A program made the translations under genes and the position numbers. The notes beneath the pieces were generated by a model. That model saw only the letters and a program-made list of their open reading frames with translations. It ran no database searches and was not told the DNA's origin. Positions 1 to 11,281 of a stretch of 64,000 bases of DNA are shown one piece after another; positions within the stretch are counted from its first letter, which is position 1, and every line of letters begins with the position of its first letter. Source of the DNA: Agroathelia rolfsii (taxonomy: Eukaryota > Basidiomycota > Agaricomycetes > Amylocorticiales > Amylocorticiaceae). The stretch is from assembly GCA_018343915.1 (NCBI GenBank), contig JABRWF010000008.1, forward strand, positions 2,542,001 through 2,606,000. Reading direction: 5' to 3'.

Positions 1-198
1 AACTGTAAAGCTTTCTGCTGCTTGGTCTCTGACGGAAGTGCATCGGGGGCTACAGGCAGCGTAGCGGCTAGGAATCTAGTGACCCAGCCGACGAGAAAAG
101 TGGGTAACATTGAGCATTGAAGAGCTGCAGATAATGGGCGGCGATGATAAAGAAAAGCACCTGCAAGGATTATGTGTGCTATTAGTACTACCCCGGGC
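1..198 (-). CDS. Possible exon of a gene running off the left edge
   Basis: On the minus strand one frame stays open from about 198 down to the window edge. It has a hydrophobic stretch (VVLIAHIILAGAFLY) and an in-frame ATG at 110 that reads MLPTFLVGWVTRFLAAT. A typical acceptor (ATAATCCTTGCAG) lies inside the open stretch near 160, so the real exon may begin there. It could be the first exons of a membrane or mitochondrial protein whose body lies outside the window. I recognise no family. The frame is short and could be open by chance. Confidence 0.22.
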
Positions 199-1051
199 TA
201 TAAGGAGGTGGTAGGGGCTGCAGCGGCAAGCGCTGGGGCGGCCCGATTCGGAAGGTGGCCGTCACTTTGTCCGAGTCAGCTCACTCAAGTCAGCTTGGGA
301 GGTATTTTCCTTCTTTTTTTTTTACTGCCATACATGTCTTTGTATGCTCTCATGACCATCTCTTTACGTGCTAAAGAACCGCGTTTTTCACCATCCGACG
401 ATATAGTAACTTCCAACTATAGCAGCCTTTATCTCTGATAAGAGTAAATCAACGGCCCATCCACGAAATTGCTCCTCAACGCACAAGTCCTCTCTAGAAA
501 TCATCAAAGCACTCTCGAGCTTGGTGTGACAGCAGCCTCAGTCAAAATTATTCTATGCGCCCACCCATTCCCTGGACTACATTCTGCTAAAATATCTTAT
601 CTTGCTTTGTACATTCCGAAAAACAAAGCTTTGTGTCGACTTCGCTAGTAGACCTCCGAACATTCAGATGCTCCTCACCAGTCCACTGTGTAATTCTTCT
701 CAAACTCCTGACATTCCAAACCATACGAGGAGGCCTTTTCAAATATCTGAATAGGAATGCAACTATCGTAAATACCATGGACTTGTGTAGCTTTCAACCT
801 TTGAACGTTTGAAGCTTGTGATTCTAGAGTTGTCCTCGTCTTGCCAAACTATTCGGCATATCTCACGCGCACACAAAGAGAGAAATGACATCGTACAAGT
901 TCTATTCCTGTTCAAGAGGACGCTATATGTTGAGTGCAAAAAAATCGATAGTCATGAAACTGCATGCAAATAATTGAAACCTCCTTGTTGCCTGCTCTTG
1001 CATATAAACTTCTTCTTTTATTCCATTCGCCTATGTGATGATGATACCTGT
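199..1051. other. Intergenic, no supported gene
   Basis: Short open frames occur on both strands (for example 172-438 plus and 587-778 minus) but none has family-like sequence or consistent splice signals. The 3' flank of the next minus-strand gene lies at the right end. Confidence 0.5.
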
Positions 1052-1698
1052 CTATTTTCTTTGACTCCACGCTTCGTCGAGGCCGGCCTTGGCGAACTTC
1101 TCCGTCACTTTAGGATCGTCCGGGGCAGGATTCCTATGCACAAGATCCCATCAACGTAAGTATGCAGCGAACTGGACCAAACCAAAGAACAAGATGTCCG
1201 GGGACACCAACCTTACCTGCTTGCAAGCTCGCCTGTCGTGATGGGATGAGCAGGACTAGCGCTGGTCGAGCTGTGTGGAGCATCGGCAGGTGCCTCTGTG
1301 GCCGTAAAGTTCTGGTAGGGCGCAGACGTGGGGAAAGCGCCAGATGGCTGCAAACACGAATATTCAATTGAGTACACTACGACATCCACTGTACAGAAAA
1401 ACAGACGCACCACTTGATATGGCTTGTCGGCGGGATCAGGCTCAGAGACTACATATGTGCGCGATGGCTCTGGGTAGTGGTCGTGCTGCTTCTCGTACGA
1501 GGGTGAAGACGACGGGGTCGAGGACGACGATACCTGCACATCGCCAGCGTCGTCGTGATGGTGCGAGCCCAGGACGGCAAAGGGCGAGTGGAATGACCTC
1601 ATCGGTGTTACGCCCGCGGCAACGACGCCGCGCGGGGTTGACGGCCTGGAGAGCGTCCGCGCATGGCGGCGGGCAATGGTACGGAGAACAGAAGACAT
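1052..1698 (-). CDS. Small conserved fungal protein with mitochondrial presequence
   Basis: The model is three exons, 1698-1411, 1347-1217 and 1133-1052, giving 166 residues. The introns are 63 and 83 nt (donors GTGCGT and GTAAGG, acceptors TTGCAG and GCATAG). The N-terminus MSSVLRTIARRHARTLSRP is basic and has no acidic residue, as in a mitochondrial targeting sequence, and is followed by an SFHSPFAVLG box. The middle is low-complexity and Pro/Ser-rich, containing YEKQHDHYPEP and TYVVSEPDPADKPYQV. The tail ends in DEAWSQRK. I know this layout from uncharacterised basidiomycete proteins of similar size, but the function is unknown. A matrix or inner-membrane accessory role would be a guess. 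The ATG at 1698 was chosen because it gives the presequence. The exon model is firm because all three exons are needed for the conserved tail. Confidence 0.72.
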
Positions 1699-2951
1699 TA
1701 GTAGTATAGAGAATTAAAATGAGTTGTAGGCGTAGCAGTGATTCGTAGAAACAATCAGAGGAGGGGGAATGGGGAAATTGGGGGTGGAGGTGGGGCAAGT
1801 GCGTAGCTTATAAGCTGCAAGAGGGTCGTGAGAAGATTGAGTCCGTGGGGCTGCTCGATTGCGTTCACGCCTGCGTCCTCGTACCATTTCCCTCCCTCTT
1901 TCCATATCCTGAGTCGTTCGCATCGTCTGTTATTTCACAGAAACCGTGATGGTCAGATTGCCCCAATGAGCAAATGTCGGTCGCAGTTTCAGCTACTGCT
2001 ATACATGTACGACTTGTCTCCTATACGTATAGTTCACTCTATGCCATTTACAATATCCATCGCATTTACGGCCAATGCATCACTTATCGCCGACATCACA
2101 AGACCTGCCTTTACGGCGATTCCCTGCAGCTGCATGCATGTGGTTGTAATATAGGAGCACTAAAGGAACGCGTGTAATTATATATACCTTGCTGATCACT
2201 TGAGAGCTGTAGTATCGTGACCGTTTCACACGTTGCTTAACTTGCCTTTGAATGCGATGCTGTAACAGAATTCTTGATTCAAATTCTTTGGAAAGGCAAC
2301 CATGTTTCTAGCCACGCAATCATCGCAGCTTCCAGGTCATGCATAGGAAAATGAATGCCCAGTTTACTTGGGTGTGCACATAGAGACCATGGTTGCAGCC
2401 AGATGTTGATTAAATAAATCTTCCCGAAATGAATAGACTTGTTCCCCTCGAGTCAATAAGCCCAGTAATTCTTCGGTAGTACAATCGAGGCACACATGCG
2501 CAGTATACTGCACTTGTGTTCATTACACACATTACGAGCTCTTTGTGTCCACAAAATTCAAAATATCAGTATTCTCTTCCGAGCGTGAGAAAGCTCCAAG
2601 CGGCCGATGTAGACATCATCTCACTGCTTACGCGCCAATCATTTGTATAATTAGGTGAGAGCTTCAATGCATACGAAGACCAACGCCATATCATACCAAC
2701 TCAGAACTGCATTTATGACAAAAACACTCGTTGCGATTGAAGAATAAATACTGAGTATGGAGGGTGGAGAGCAAAGCTTGCGTCCGTGATGACAAAAAAA
2801 TGATGCTGAACTTGAAGAAAACCGTTAACGACCGGGCTCTTTGAAAAAAAAAAAAGTCCCAACCGATGCGCACTATCAAAAAGTAGACACGAGTGAACAA
2901 GGAGGGGAGGCAGTGACAGGGAATGACGACAAAGGCACAAAAAAAGATACT
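1699..2951. other. Intergenic between divergent ends, no gene seen
   Basis: This stretch holds the promoter side of the small mitochondrial-type gene and the 3' flank of the DP1 gene. It is AT-rich with short frames only. No repeat or RNA gene is apparent. Confidence 0.45.
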
Positions 2952-4128
2952 TTAATCGTTTTTAACCCTCTCATATCCCGCGCTCTTGGATGGACTCGCC
3001 CAGCCGAACCAGCTTGCCCTCTGCATGGGGCGCGCAGCCTCCTCCGCATCATCATTTGACAGATAGCCTTCCACATCACTCGGCACCTCGACTTCCTCAA
3101 AATGCATGCCCTCACCACCACCACGGGCACCACGCGAGCGCAGCTCAGTCGACGATGACGCGCGCGATCCCACATCAAATACCTCCTCGTGCGAAGCCAA
3201 CGCAGCAAGCTCCGCCTCCAGCTGACGCCTCCGCTCGCGGATCGAATCCGCCGAGTCAAAGCGCGGCGGTGCACCTACCGGTGGTTGCTGTACCGACAAC
3301 GACGCCGCCGAGGCTGATGCTGAGGCCGACGCGCCTGATGGGCGGTGCGAATAAGACCCCGAAGCAGTATGTCCGCTCGCCCTAGCCTTGGCCTGCACCG
3401 CGCGCGCGTTAGCAGCCGCATTGGCCGCCGCCGTCTGAGTCTGGTGCAAGAGCGCTGCGCCGCCGGCAAGGAGCGTGGGTCCATAAGAGCCCAAGAAGGA
3501 GCCGAAGAGCTGCGTTGGGCCCGCCAGCGGGTTCTGCGCGCTCGGCGGGGGCGCACCGCCAGCAGCGGCTTCGTTGCCCTGCGCCGGTGCCGTCGCCGCG
3601 CCTGCGGCTTGCTGCCCGATGGCGGCGAGGGCGAGGTCCCAGAGCATCTTGAGCCGTTGCTGGATGAACTCAAGCGCGCGGACTTTAAGCGACGCGATGC
3701 CGGCATCGATCTCGGATTCGTGGGAGTGGAAGAAGGGCTGAAGGTGGTAGACATATATGTAGGAGGAACCTTGGGTCTGCGGAAGGACGAGGTAGAGGAG
3801 AAGGAGCGTTTTGACGAAGTAGTAGAATGGTATCCTGATATGATACGCGTGTTTTGGGGGGAGGGTATCTCGATTATCAGCAACTTGATCGTGTGTGCAA
3901 GTAAGGCAGGGAGTGCACCGACCATGAGACAAGCCATTCGGCGAGATACTCGACACTGACGATGCATCCAAGAACGGACCAGTACATCAGCCATCGTTCA
4001 AGATCCTCCTCCGAGGCAGGACGCTGAGAAAGCGTCTTGTACGATGCATATCCGGGATAGAGATATACAAAGACTGAGCTGCAAGGAGAAAGAAAGAAAA
4101 AGAGAATATTTGGCATGAGCACGCTCAA
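2952..4128 (-). CDS. TB2/DP1/HVA22 family (REEP/Yop1-like) ER membrane protein
   Basis: Two exons, about 4128-3923 and 3834-2952, encode roughly 362 residues. The first exon carries the family signature YPGYASYKTLSQRPASEEDL followed by ERWLMYWSVLG and a hairpin membrane segment. The second starts IPFYYFVKTLLLLYLVLPQTQG, the second hydrophobic hairpin and amphipathic helix typical of REEP/Yop1 proteins, which curve and tubulate the ER. The C-terminal 200 residues are Ala/Ser-rich and end in a charged region (RERRRQLEAELAALASHEEV) like other long fungal members. The intron of 88 nt (GTCGGT...ATCAG) restores the codon for the conserved Trp. The true N-terminus is uncertain: TTGCAG just before SVFVYLYPGYAS looks like an acceptor, and an ATG near 4185 (MLYLPSRL) may begin an upstream exon. 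Exon 1 and its upstream flank have been duplicated at 14436-14880 and, in part, near 20150. Confidence 0.85.
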
Positions 4129-4802
4129 GTTGCACGAAAGGACTGAAATGATAGATACGTTACAAGCCTCGAAGGCAGATAGAGCATTATTTCTTTGCTG
4201 TTATTGGTGTTTTACCCTCGTGTTGATATGACCAGGACGATATATAGCTAGAGTTTACTGTCTGCGTTGTGGTAAATGCCAGTAAAGAGGACTCGTCAGC
4301 AGCCTCTGTCCACGAGGCGCTGCCTGAGGGCCACTGCGGCCATGTGACATTGTGAAGAGTGGAAAGCAGTCTCGCAGCTTCGGAGCGGATGCCAGTCCAG
4401 TGGATGTCCTAGACGCAGCAATAAAATAGATAGCATTCAATTCAATGCATTCAGGATGTAATAGGTATGTACCATCTACATCTATGCTATACTTTCTTCA
4501 AACATGTCCCTCCAGATCGGCCTTGCAATTGCCCGGTTGGTTAAATGCTTTTACGAGATTCAGGGACTCGGACCGAGCTACAGGAACACAAACGACACTC
4601 GTTTCTTCTGAGAATGACCGGACATTGGTGTTTTAATTGCACAAAAAATTAGAGTTTACATCAAGACACAACGTACTAGTATCAAGATGGTTATTCGTGA
4701 CCAGCTCTCGAAGGGTAGATTTAAATCGACGAAACTTGAACATAACAATACAAGTATACCCGAAAACAGAACGAGAAAAAGAGGAGGATGGGGAACAGAT
4801 GT
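4129..4802. repeat. DP1 5' flank, source of duplicated sequence in later units
   Basis: This stretch lies between DP1 and BTB copy 1 and includes the DP1 promoter side. The block around 4340-4470 (GCGGCCATGTGACATTGTGA, then a run to ATTCAGGATGTAATA) reappears at about 14870-14910 and 20160-20340. It is therefore part of the duplicated unit. No gene is seen apart from the possible DP1 first exon. Confidence 0.55.
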
Positions 4803-6186
4803 TTATATAGTCCTCTGTATTAACTATTCAACCCCCACAAACGATCATAAAAACCCAGAGACAGGAACCTACCTTGACATTTGTCCAAGCTTCGATAGAT
4901 TCCTTGACCCTCCTATCTAATCCATCCTTACACGAAGGGCATTCAGTCTTATTGTACAGTGTTCGAAATGTTTCCTCGATGTACGAAGCTGGTAGGTCTA
5001 ATCATTGTGTCCTTTCAGCAAAAAGACCGCCCGGAAGCGCACTTCGGAGAGAAAGCAAATTACCTGCACGGTCGTCCCAGCAAACATAGGTCGCCGCGAG
5101 TGCATATGATCGAGTGAGAGCTATTTGTCTCTCTTCACTACACTCATTGCCTTGGATTGGATGTGATGGGGGCCCAGGAAGCAGAATCTCCTTTCAAAAG
5201 AAGTTAACGATAATGTTATTGTTATCAAAAATAGCTTCGGCTTGGTAAAGGATCATGACTGCGGCGAAGCCAAAATAAAGATAAAATAAAAATACCAATG
5301 CAGACTTACTTTCAAAGCATTTATCCGACCAATCTGCAGATTTCCCAGCCTTTTCATATATACGCCACCGATCCTTTCCGCCATCTTTTCCGAGATAGAG
5401 GACAGTGACAGCTCCAGCAGAAACGAGGACACATGTGCGGCGAGCGGCTCAATGTCAAATTCCGCCGCCAATGCGTACAGTTCCAGCGCATGCTCAGGTG
5501 CAAGACTTGCTAGGGCGTTGAACATGTGTGATGCAGGCCTAATCCACTCGGAGAGGGGAGTAATGCCATAATGTTCCAGAAAATACACGGCACTTTCAAG
5601 AGTGGAGAGGGTGGGTAGAGTGGGTGGGAATTCTATTAGATAGATCACACGCAGGATGATATCTAGCACATCGGATGAAATTGCCATGGATAGAGTGAGG
5701 GGGTTTTCATAAGACGCAGAGCTATTATTATTTTGAATAAGGCCTCCGAACTTGTTGCAGGATACAGAAAGGAGAAGAGAAGTGTGTATAAAGAAACACT
5801 TCCCGTCCGAAGAATACACAATCGCGTCGGGCTGTTGATTGCAGTATAATCTGTAGGACGAAAACACAGGGGAGAAGACAAATTCATCTAATCGGACGGC
5901 GAGGCTGGCGCTACTGTTGGCCTATCAATTCGATTGCGTCCATTGATTGTTCAATACTCATGACTTACCTCTGGCTAGGATCTTCACCATGTAAGCCCGG
6001 TTGAATGGTGGACAGTGATGACGTTTGCCCCGTTGACATGTTGAAATGTGCATCGCCCACATTGAGAGGTGCTTGCGGCATCACATCGCCATCCATGTTC
6101 CAATCGATCGTAGCCTGTGTGCCTGACGTCTGTGAATCTTCCCCCGCAGCGTTGATTTGGAGACAATATTCTGAGTTTGTATCCAT
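4803..6186 (-). CDS. BTB/POZ domain protein, array copy 1
   Basis: Five exons: 6186-5969, 5913-5310, 5190-5064, 4997-4873 and 4814-4803, giving 361 residues. The N-terminal 70 residues are polar and probably disordered. The BTB fold follows (PDAIVYSSDGKCFFIHTSLL, then DVLDIILRVIYL), then a helical region (ALASLAPEHALELYALAAEF). This is the usual order in the BTB families expanded in agaricomycetes. The C-terminal exons give EILLPGPPSHPI, CSEERQIALTRSYALAATYVCW and LPASYIEETF...CPSCKDGLDRRVKESIEAW, with a C-x2-C pair. The last coding exon is only 12 nt and encodes Arg-Thr-Ile-stop. BTB domains usually mediate dimerisation or Cul3 ligase recruitment, but no partner is visible here. Exon lengths match the other array copies closely. 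Confidence 0.85.
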
Positions 6187-9100
6187 TAGAAGCAGAGTGA
6201 GTCGCTGGTGATGGTAGACGTTGAACTGATAGATACAGGACAGGAAGTTTGAGGGAGGCTTTCCTCCGGGTAAGCTGGAATCCAACCCTGCCGAGAAGCC
6301 AGTCCGACGGTTGAGTCTATGAATCCGTGGTTTGATCATCATCTATCAAATGGGCAGTGAGCTCGTCAGAAGACCGGATGTTATAAGCATATGATCGGAG
6401 AGATAGCACCGGCATGGGATAGAATGCTTTAACAATTTGGTGTCTGTGGAAGGCTGAAATGAGCGTGGCGCTCGGGCTGACGAATATTACCTTCGAACAG
6501 CTCATACTACCAAGAGCCGATGAGAAAAGTCAAATGTTGAAGATATTTCCGTGGTACTGGAAATGGTTGCCGGTTTCACTAGCCTGCGCCCTATTCTAGT
6601 CTATTCAAAGCTAGTGTTCAAGTCAATTCAAGCCTGACCTGTTGGACTGTAAAAGGTCCTGAAACCCCTCCTTTACTCTATGAAGTCAAGGGCCGCCTGC
6701 TCAATGGAAACAGCGACTATGTCGCGGTATTTTAGTGCTAACCTCGTGATAATAGAGGGAAGATGGATGATCCGGAACGGAGGCTGCTCGGCTTCCAACA
6801 CACCTGTTTTCCTATCCACCTCTACCTCTTGGTATCTCCTCTGTCCGCTCGTGCTGCTGCAATTTATTGGCTATGCGTGGATGTTACATATAAGCGCCCG
6901 TGGTCAGTGATTACATCCCTATGGTTACACGAGTAGTAGGCCCAGTCAATGTCTGGGTTAACGCCTTGGTCTAGGTTGGAGGGTATTTCAGCTGTGGCCT
7001 TGGTAAGAAATCGTATGCTTCAATTTTTTTTTGCGGATGGCCATACCTCTCAGGCTGCCATTCAATTAAAATCAGAGTTTATACTTCAGTAGATATTCTT
7101 GGTCCCTCATGCGCTGGAACCTGGACTGTGGCCCCCTGAGTCGGTGCCATACCCTATGACATACACCTACCAGGACATCGGCTCCGTCTACATAGTTCAA
7201 GCTGCCTTCACGCCCATCTTTGTCAGTGTCGGACTCGTTGCATCCTATTTGAAACATAAGGAGCTTCCATGGACCCTATATCCAGAATGTGTGGATTCGA
7301 TTCAATTTCTTGATGGTCCAGATGACCTGATTATGACACTTTATCTTCGAGACAGAAATGTCAACAGTGAAAAAAGAAGGGTGCTGATATTTTACTTGGT
7401 AAGTGCGTAGCATTGTTCGGCTTGTAAGCAACGAAAGGAAAGTTAAAGCATGCAATTTTCCCATTTTCCCCTTTAGGATTACGGATGACACTTTCGAAAC
7501 CTTGGGCTAACTCTGGCGCGCAGCTCCTAGGTATTCTTTGTGGGATGTGTTTCTTCGGGAAGCAATTGTGGCCTTGCTCTGAGTCTATTTGTGATGCTAG
7601 GAAGCTTGTACTACCTGTAAAGACATGAAATGTCACCTGAAATAGCTTTATTAGCCCTATACAGTAAGGCATCTCAACCGGCTTGCCACTGATTGACTTG
7701 ATGAAAAGGCTCCACAACTCTCATGTGGTGGAATCCTGCGGTCGTCCGAACTTCAGGATGGCTTTCGTAGTGCACCATACTCTACGCCATTCGATGCATT
7801 CAAGCCCCTCGAAACCTAAACTAATAGGTAGCGGTGAGGAAACACGGCCATAAGGGCTTTTGGCAATGGGAGATAGCTTTAAAGATAAATGAAGGATTGC
7901 GATGGATACATATTCACTTCGCAGGACAATAGGATACATAGGAGTATATGTGCTAGGTGGTGAGTCTTCTGTATTAAGTAATATCATCATATTACCTGAC
8001 CTTGAAAGAGATTATAGGAGGAGCAATACCCATCCAGAAGCTATGCATGAGTTGTGAGGGAATCGGGAACAGATAGGAATCGTAGGTTACGTATCGGTTT
8101 TTGCCTGCATATCAGCTCATAGCGCCAAGACACCACGGAGTTATGGACAAACAGGGGTATGAGCATTGAGAGGTTCATTTGCCCATCCAGGGGACGAACC
8201 TCAATGCTTCAGCTATCAAGCTATATCAAGAGTTGAACCTATCGGAGGCAGGGTTGTCACGGCTTCTGGTTACTCGATTCCCCCTGCCGTTTATAAGTAA
8301 ACGGAAACGTAAAACTGAATGCAGCAGGAGCAGACAATTGAGAGACACGTTGGCAATCCGGCTCTACCCTTCATTATGATGTCGCAAGAAACCGGGCATG
8401 ATTGGTGTTGACTTGAAAGTGAGTTTCTTGATGATAGCAAAACTCTTTCATTTGGGCTGAACAGTGACAATGGATATGCATGTAATTAGTTCTGATGCAG
8501 AGCATGATAGGGCCTGAGACTCGGCGAAGGAGGAGGAGAGGACAAGTAAACTGGGAGACCACTAGCACTAGCAGTTGTTGCCGCTGACTCAGAGGCACAA
8601 AGTCCCAACACTATTCCCGAACTTGCACTCCCGGAAGCAGACACAAGTCACTCAAAATACCACCCATAAAAAGCGGCACTAATCCGATTTATCGAAACTG
8701 AAGTCAACTCGAGTTCGCACATCCACTCTCGCGCTGGCGCAGTAGTAGTAGTAATGACACATGGTCATCTGCAGTTCTTCGTCTGAAGCCGTCTGACATC
8801 AAGTACGACTATTGTGATTCCGACATGACCTGTCTTGTGGCAACATGTTTTTGCTAACATTCGGCCTAACAGTTGTTAGTGCCATTTAGGTCAAGACGCT
8901 TTATCTGGATGTGTCCAAGTCTCCCCTTTCGATTACATGTGAGCACGATTAAACAGTGCCTCGAACGTAGCAAAGTTCAAGGAGGTGGGCCTATCCTTCA
9001 AGGTAATCCTTTCCTTATCTCTGTTTTTATAACTGTATTCCATTTGTAAGGATCCGAACGAACGCCAGATAACTAGGTAAGACCCTATTCTTGCCATCAC

Positions 9101-9200
9101 AGGCCCTTGAACATGCACTAATAGATTGTTTGCTACCAGCAGCCGCTAGTACTCTGTCGTGTCTATTTTCTCATCTTAGGCATCTTGTAACGCTGCTACA
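6187..9200. repeat. Upstream half of array unit 1, decayed homologous sequence
   Basis: This non-coding block aligns in order with 12.8-13.7 kb, 16.99-19.87 kb and 22.6-24.55 kb. Shared landmarks are the opening near 6690 (GCTCAATGGAAACAGC), a proline-rich-looking stretch near 6800, GGATTCGATTC near 7290, AACGAAAGGAAAGTTAAAGC near 7432, and GTCGCAAGAAAC near 8382. The plus-strand frame at 7099-7410 has weak counterparts in the other units, so the block may be a decayed plus-strand gene divergent from the BTB gene. I cannot name its product, and none of the four copies is open throughout. Confidence 0.6.
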
Positions 9201-9942
9201 TTGGGCTCGCAAGCAGTCAGCGGGATTTGGAACTTGAATATCTTAGGCAATCGGTTATCCTACAACGAGTCAGGTGTAATGATCATGAAACAATTGTGAC
9301 ATACTACGGAGCGCGTCGCCGAGCCATGGCTACTTTGGTACGACCAAAATGACTTCCTACACAATCACCCTAAAATATTTGTCTTTCCAGATAATCTTGT
9401 TTGATAAGAAGAGCAATCCTGTAAGACAGAATATATTCTCATAGCTGACCGAGATATTTCGTGAAAAATGACGTCATAGGCGTGACTTTTACTTTATTTA
9501 AAAAGATAACGCATGTGACATGTTACAATCTAAGTCACATGATATCATCCTATGTTTACACATAGAGTCTGAGTATTATAGCAGTTCTGCGTGTATAGCT
9601 GTATAATTTAATTTCTTACGCTCAGTAGCTTGAATATACTGGATAAAGGCTTATAATAGTCATTTCCTCTCTTTCAATTTCATAATCACGACTCTTAGAC
9701 AATTAGGTCTGTACTAAAGTAGCGGTGGCAGGCAATGTGCTCCATAGGAAGGATATAAATTACAGTCTGAAAACTGCATCAAGAATTAGAATGTGTGTAG
9801 CGTTTCATAGCCAATTTGGCCATTTGATTGTTCAGATCCAACATAAATTTCCACAGTATAAGGCCAGTATTCTACGGTCTCCCCTCAACGCAATGTACTG
9901 GCAGACAGCATGACCAGTATGTAATATTCTTTTTTGGATTGC
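9201..9942. other. Intergenic, nothing recognised
   Basis: AT-rich sequence between unit 1 and the 750-bp element. No coding frame or repeat was recognised. Confidence 0.4.
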
Positions 9943-9945
9943 TTG

Positions 9946-10695
9946 GGGTGCGTTCAGGAACCGAAGTCCCAAAAAATCACGCTTCTGAATTTGTAGCGGT
10001 GCAGAGGCTGTGCAAAATCACGGTGTCTCGCATGCGTGATTTTAGGTGACTCTGGTGGCCGTCAACTCGCCGAACAGCCTACATGCAAGGGTGATTTTTT
10101 CAATGAATGATACATCGATATTGTATGATCATGGTAGTTGAAATAAAATTGCAATGGCAAGTAAACGAGGACTACAAAAACCTCCTCATGCTTGCTGTTA
10201 TGTGTTCTACGGAAGATCATTAATCAAGGTCTAAGCCCCCTCTACGACAAAACACTACAAAATACTTCAGTCTTATCAGGGAGGACTATGCCGTGCTGTA
10301 CCATATTTATCAGCAGCCTTGCCCTCGAGTCTACCCTTGAGCAGGATGTCGATCAGGGCTATTTCTTCTTCAATAATTCATCGGGAATTATTAATTGGAA
10401 TTCTTGTCTTTCGCTTCAGGAGTACTTTTCTTTTGAGCCACGCGATGTATTGAAAAAGTGTTATCAGATATATGATATGTTGTGTGTGCTCTAGTACAAT
10501 AGATTAAGAGGGTTGACGCCGCGCCGAGGGTGTGATCTCACAAAATTCCTTGTCTGAAGGGTGATTTTGGTGAGCGCGCCGAACTGCAACTCAAAAGTTC
10601 AGAAATCACACCAAAATCACCGTGATTTCTGCCGCAAGTCGGAACCCTCCGAAACCACGCAAAATCACGCTTTGGATGGGTTGCCGAACGTACCC
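9946..10695. mobile_element. Non-autonomous DNA transposon (750 bp) with imperfect terminal inverted repeats
   Basis: The left end reads GGGTGCGTTCAGGAACC and the right end, reverse-complemented, GGGTACGTTCGGCAACCC. Both ends are flanked by the trinucleotide TTG (9943-9945 and 10696-10698), a probable 3-bp target-site duplication. Sub-terminal copies of the word AAATCACG/CGTGATTT recur on both strands at each end (near 9975, 10015, 10038, 10090, 10558, 10607-10624 and 10665). A 3-bp duplication with GG-starting repeats fits PIF/Harbinger-like elements, but no transposase is present: the 100-codon frame at 10192 has no recognisable domain. The superfamily call is tentative. Confidence 0.6.
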
Positions 10696-10984
10696 TTGTT
10701 TCTTACTCGAACGAAATCGACTGCTTGTTAACGAATTGATTTAAACTCGCTCTGTCAATGAAAGTTGGAGTTTCGTTTTTCTTTCCGTGTTGAATTAAAA
10801 AAGCCTATATTATTCCTCAAATATTTCTTCAAGCCTCAGCGCCGCTCAATGCCCAGCTCCTGTGATCCGAGTCGCATAAATCTGATAATATCCGGATCGT
10901 TTACACTGATACAAGCACTCAATGGTGAGTATCGCACCTGCTGTGCTGTATTTGCTAGACTAGAAATGAGAACCTTCATACATG

Positions 10985-11165
10985 GGATCTAATCTATCTA
11001 TCTATTCGGCTCTTCAAGATTCTTCGATCACAGAAATCTCGGGCGTATTCACTGGCATTTGCAAAGCGCAACTCGGCAAAGCCTCTGGGATCATATACAG
11101 CATATGGGGCAATGATTCATGATATGGTTAAACAAGCAGTTACTCATGCGAAGCACAGGCGAATA
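10985..11165 (-). pseudogene. VWA8 relic, last exon and its intron
   Basis: This aligns with the 3' end of the intact VWA8 gene (26751-26910). It has the same CTAATCTATCTATCTAT run across the stop codon, then a diverged version of the exon encoding LPGRAFQVKNTSDIPVV, then a recognisable intron. The reading frame is broken by a stop and substitutions. It is the distal part of the relic whose main part lies at 13690-14435. The two parts are separated by BTB unit 2. Confidence 0.65.
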
Positions 11166-11281
11166 CTCAACACCACTGTCAACTTAAAGTATCTAATCCT
11201 GAGTTATAATTTAGTTTCGAGCACACTTGCTTTCTTGCCCCGCATATCCGAGTGAGAAGAGCATCGAACAGCAGCGGTCAT

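Noticed and set aside
172..438. 88-codon plus-strand frame near the left edge
   Set aside because: Low-complexity start and no homologous features; the opposite strand gives a more plausible exon with an acceptor site.
3345..3959. 204-codon plus-strand frame
   Set aside because: It is antisense to DP1 exon 2, whose product has clear family features; GC-rich codons there keep the opposite strand open.
10192..10494. 100-codon frame inside the 750-bp element
   Set aside because: No transposase motif, no family-like composition, and it lies in a short element with diverged ends; probably chance.
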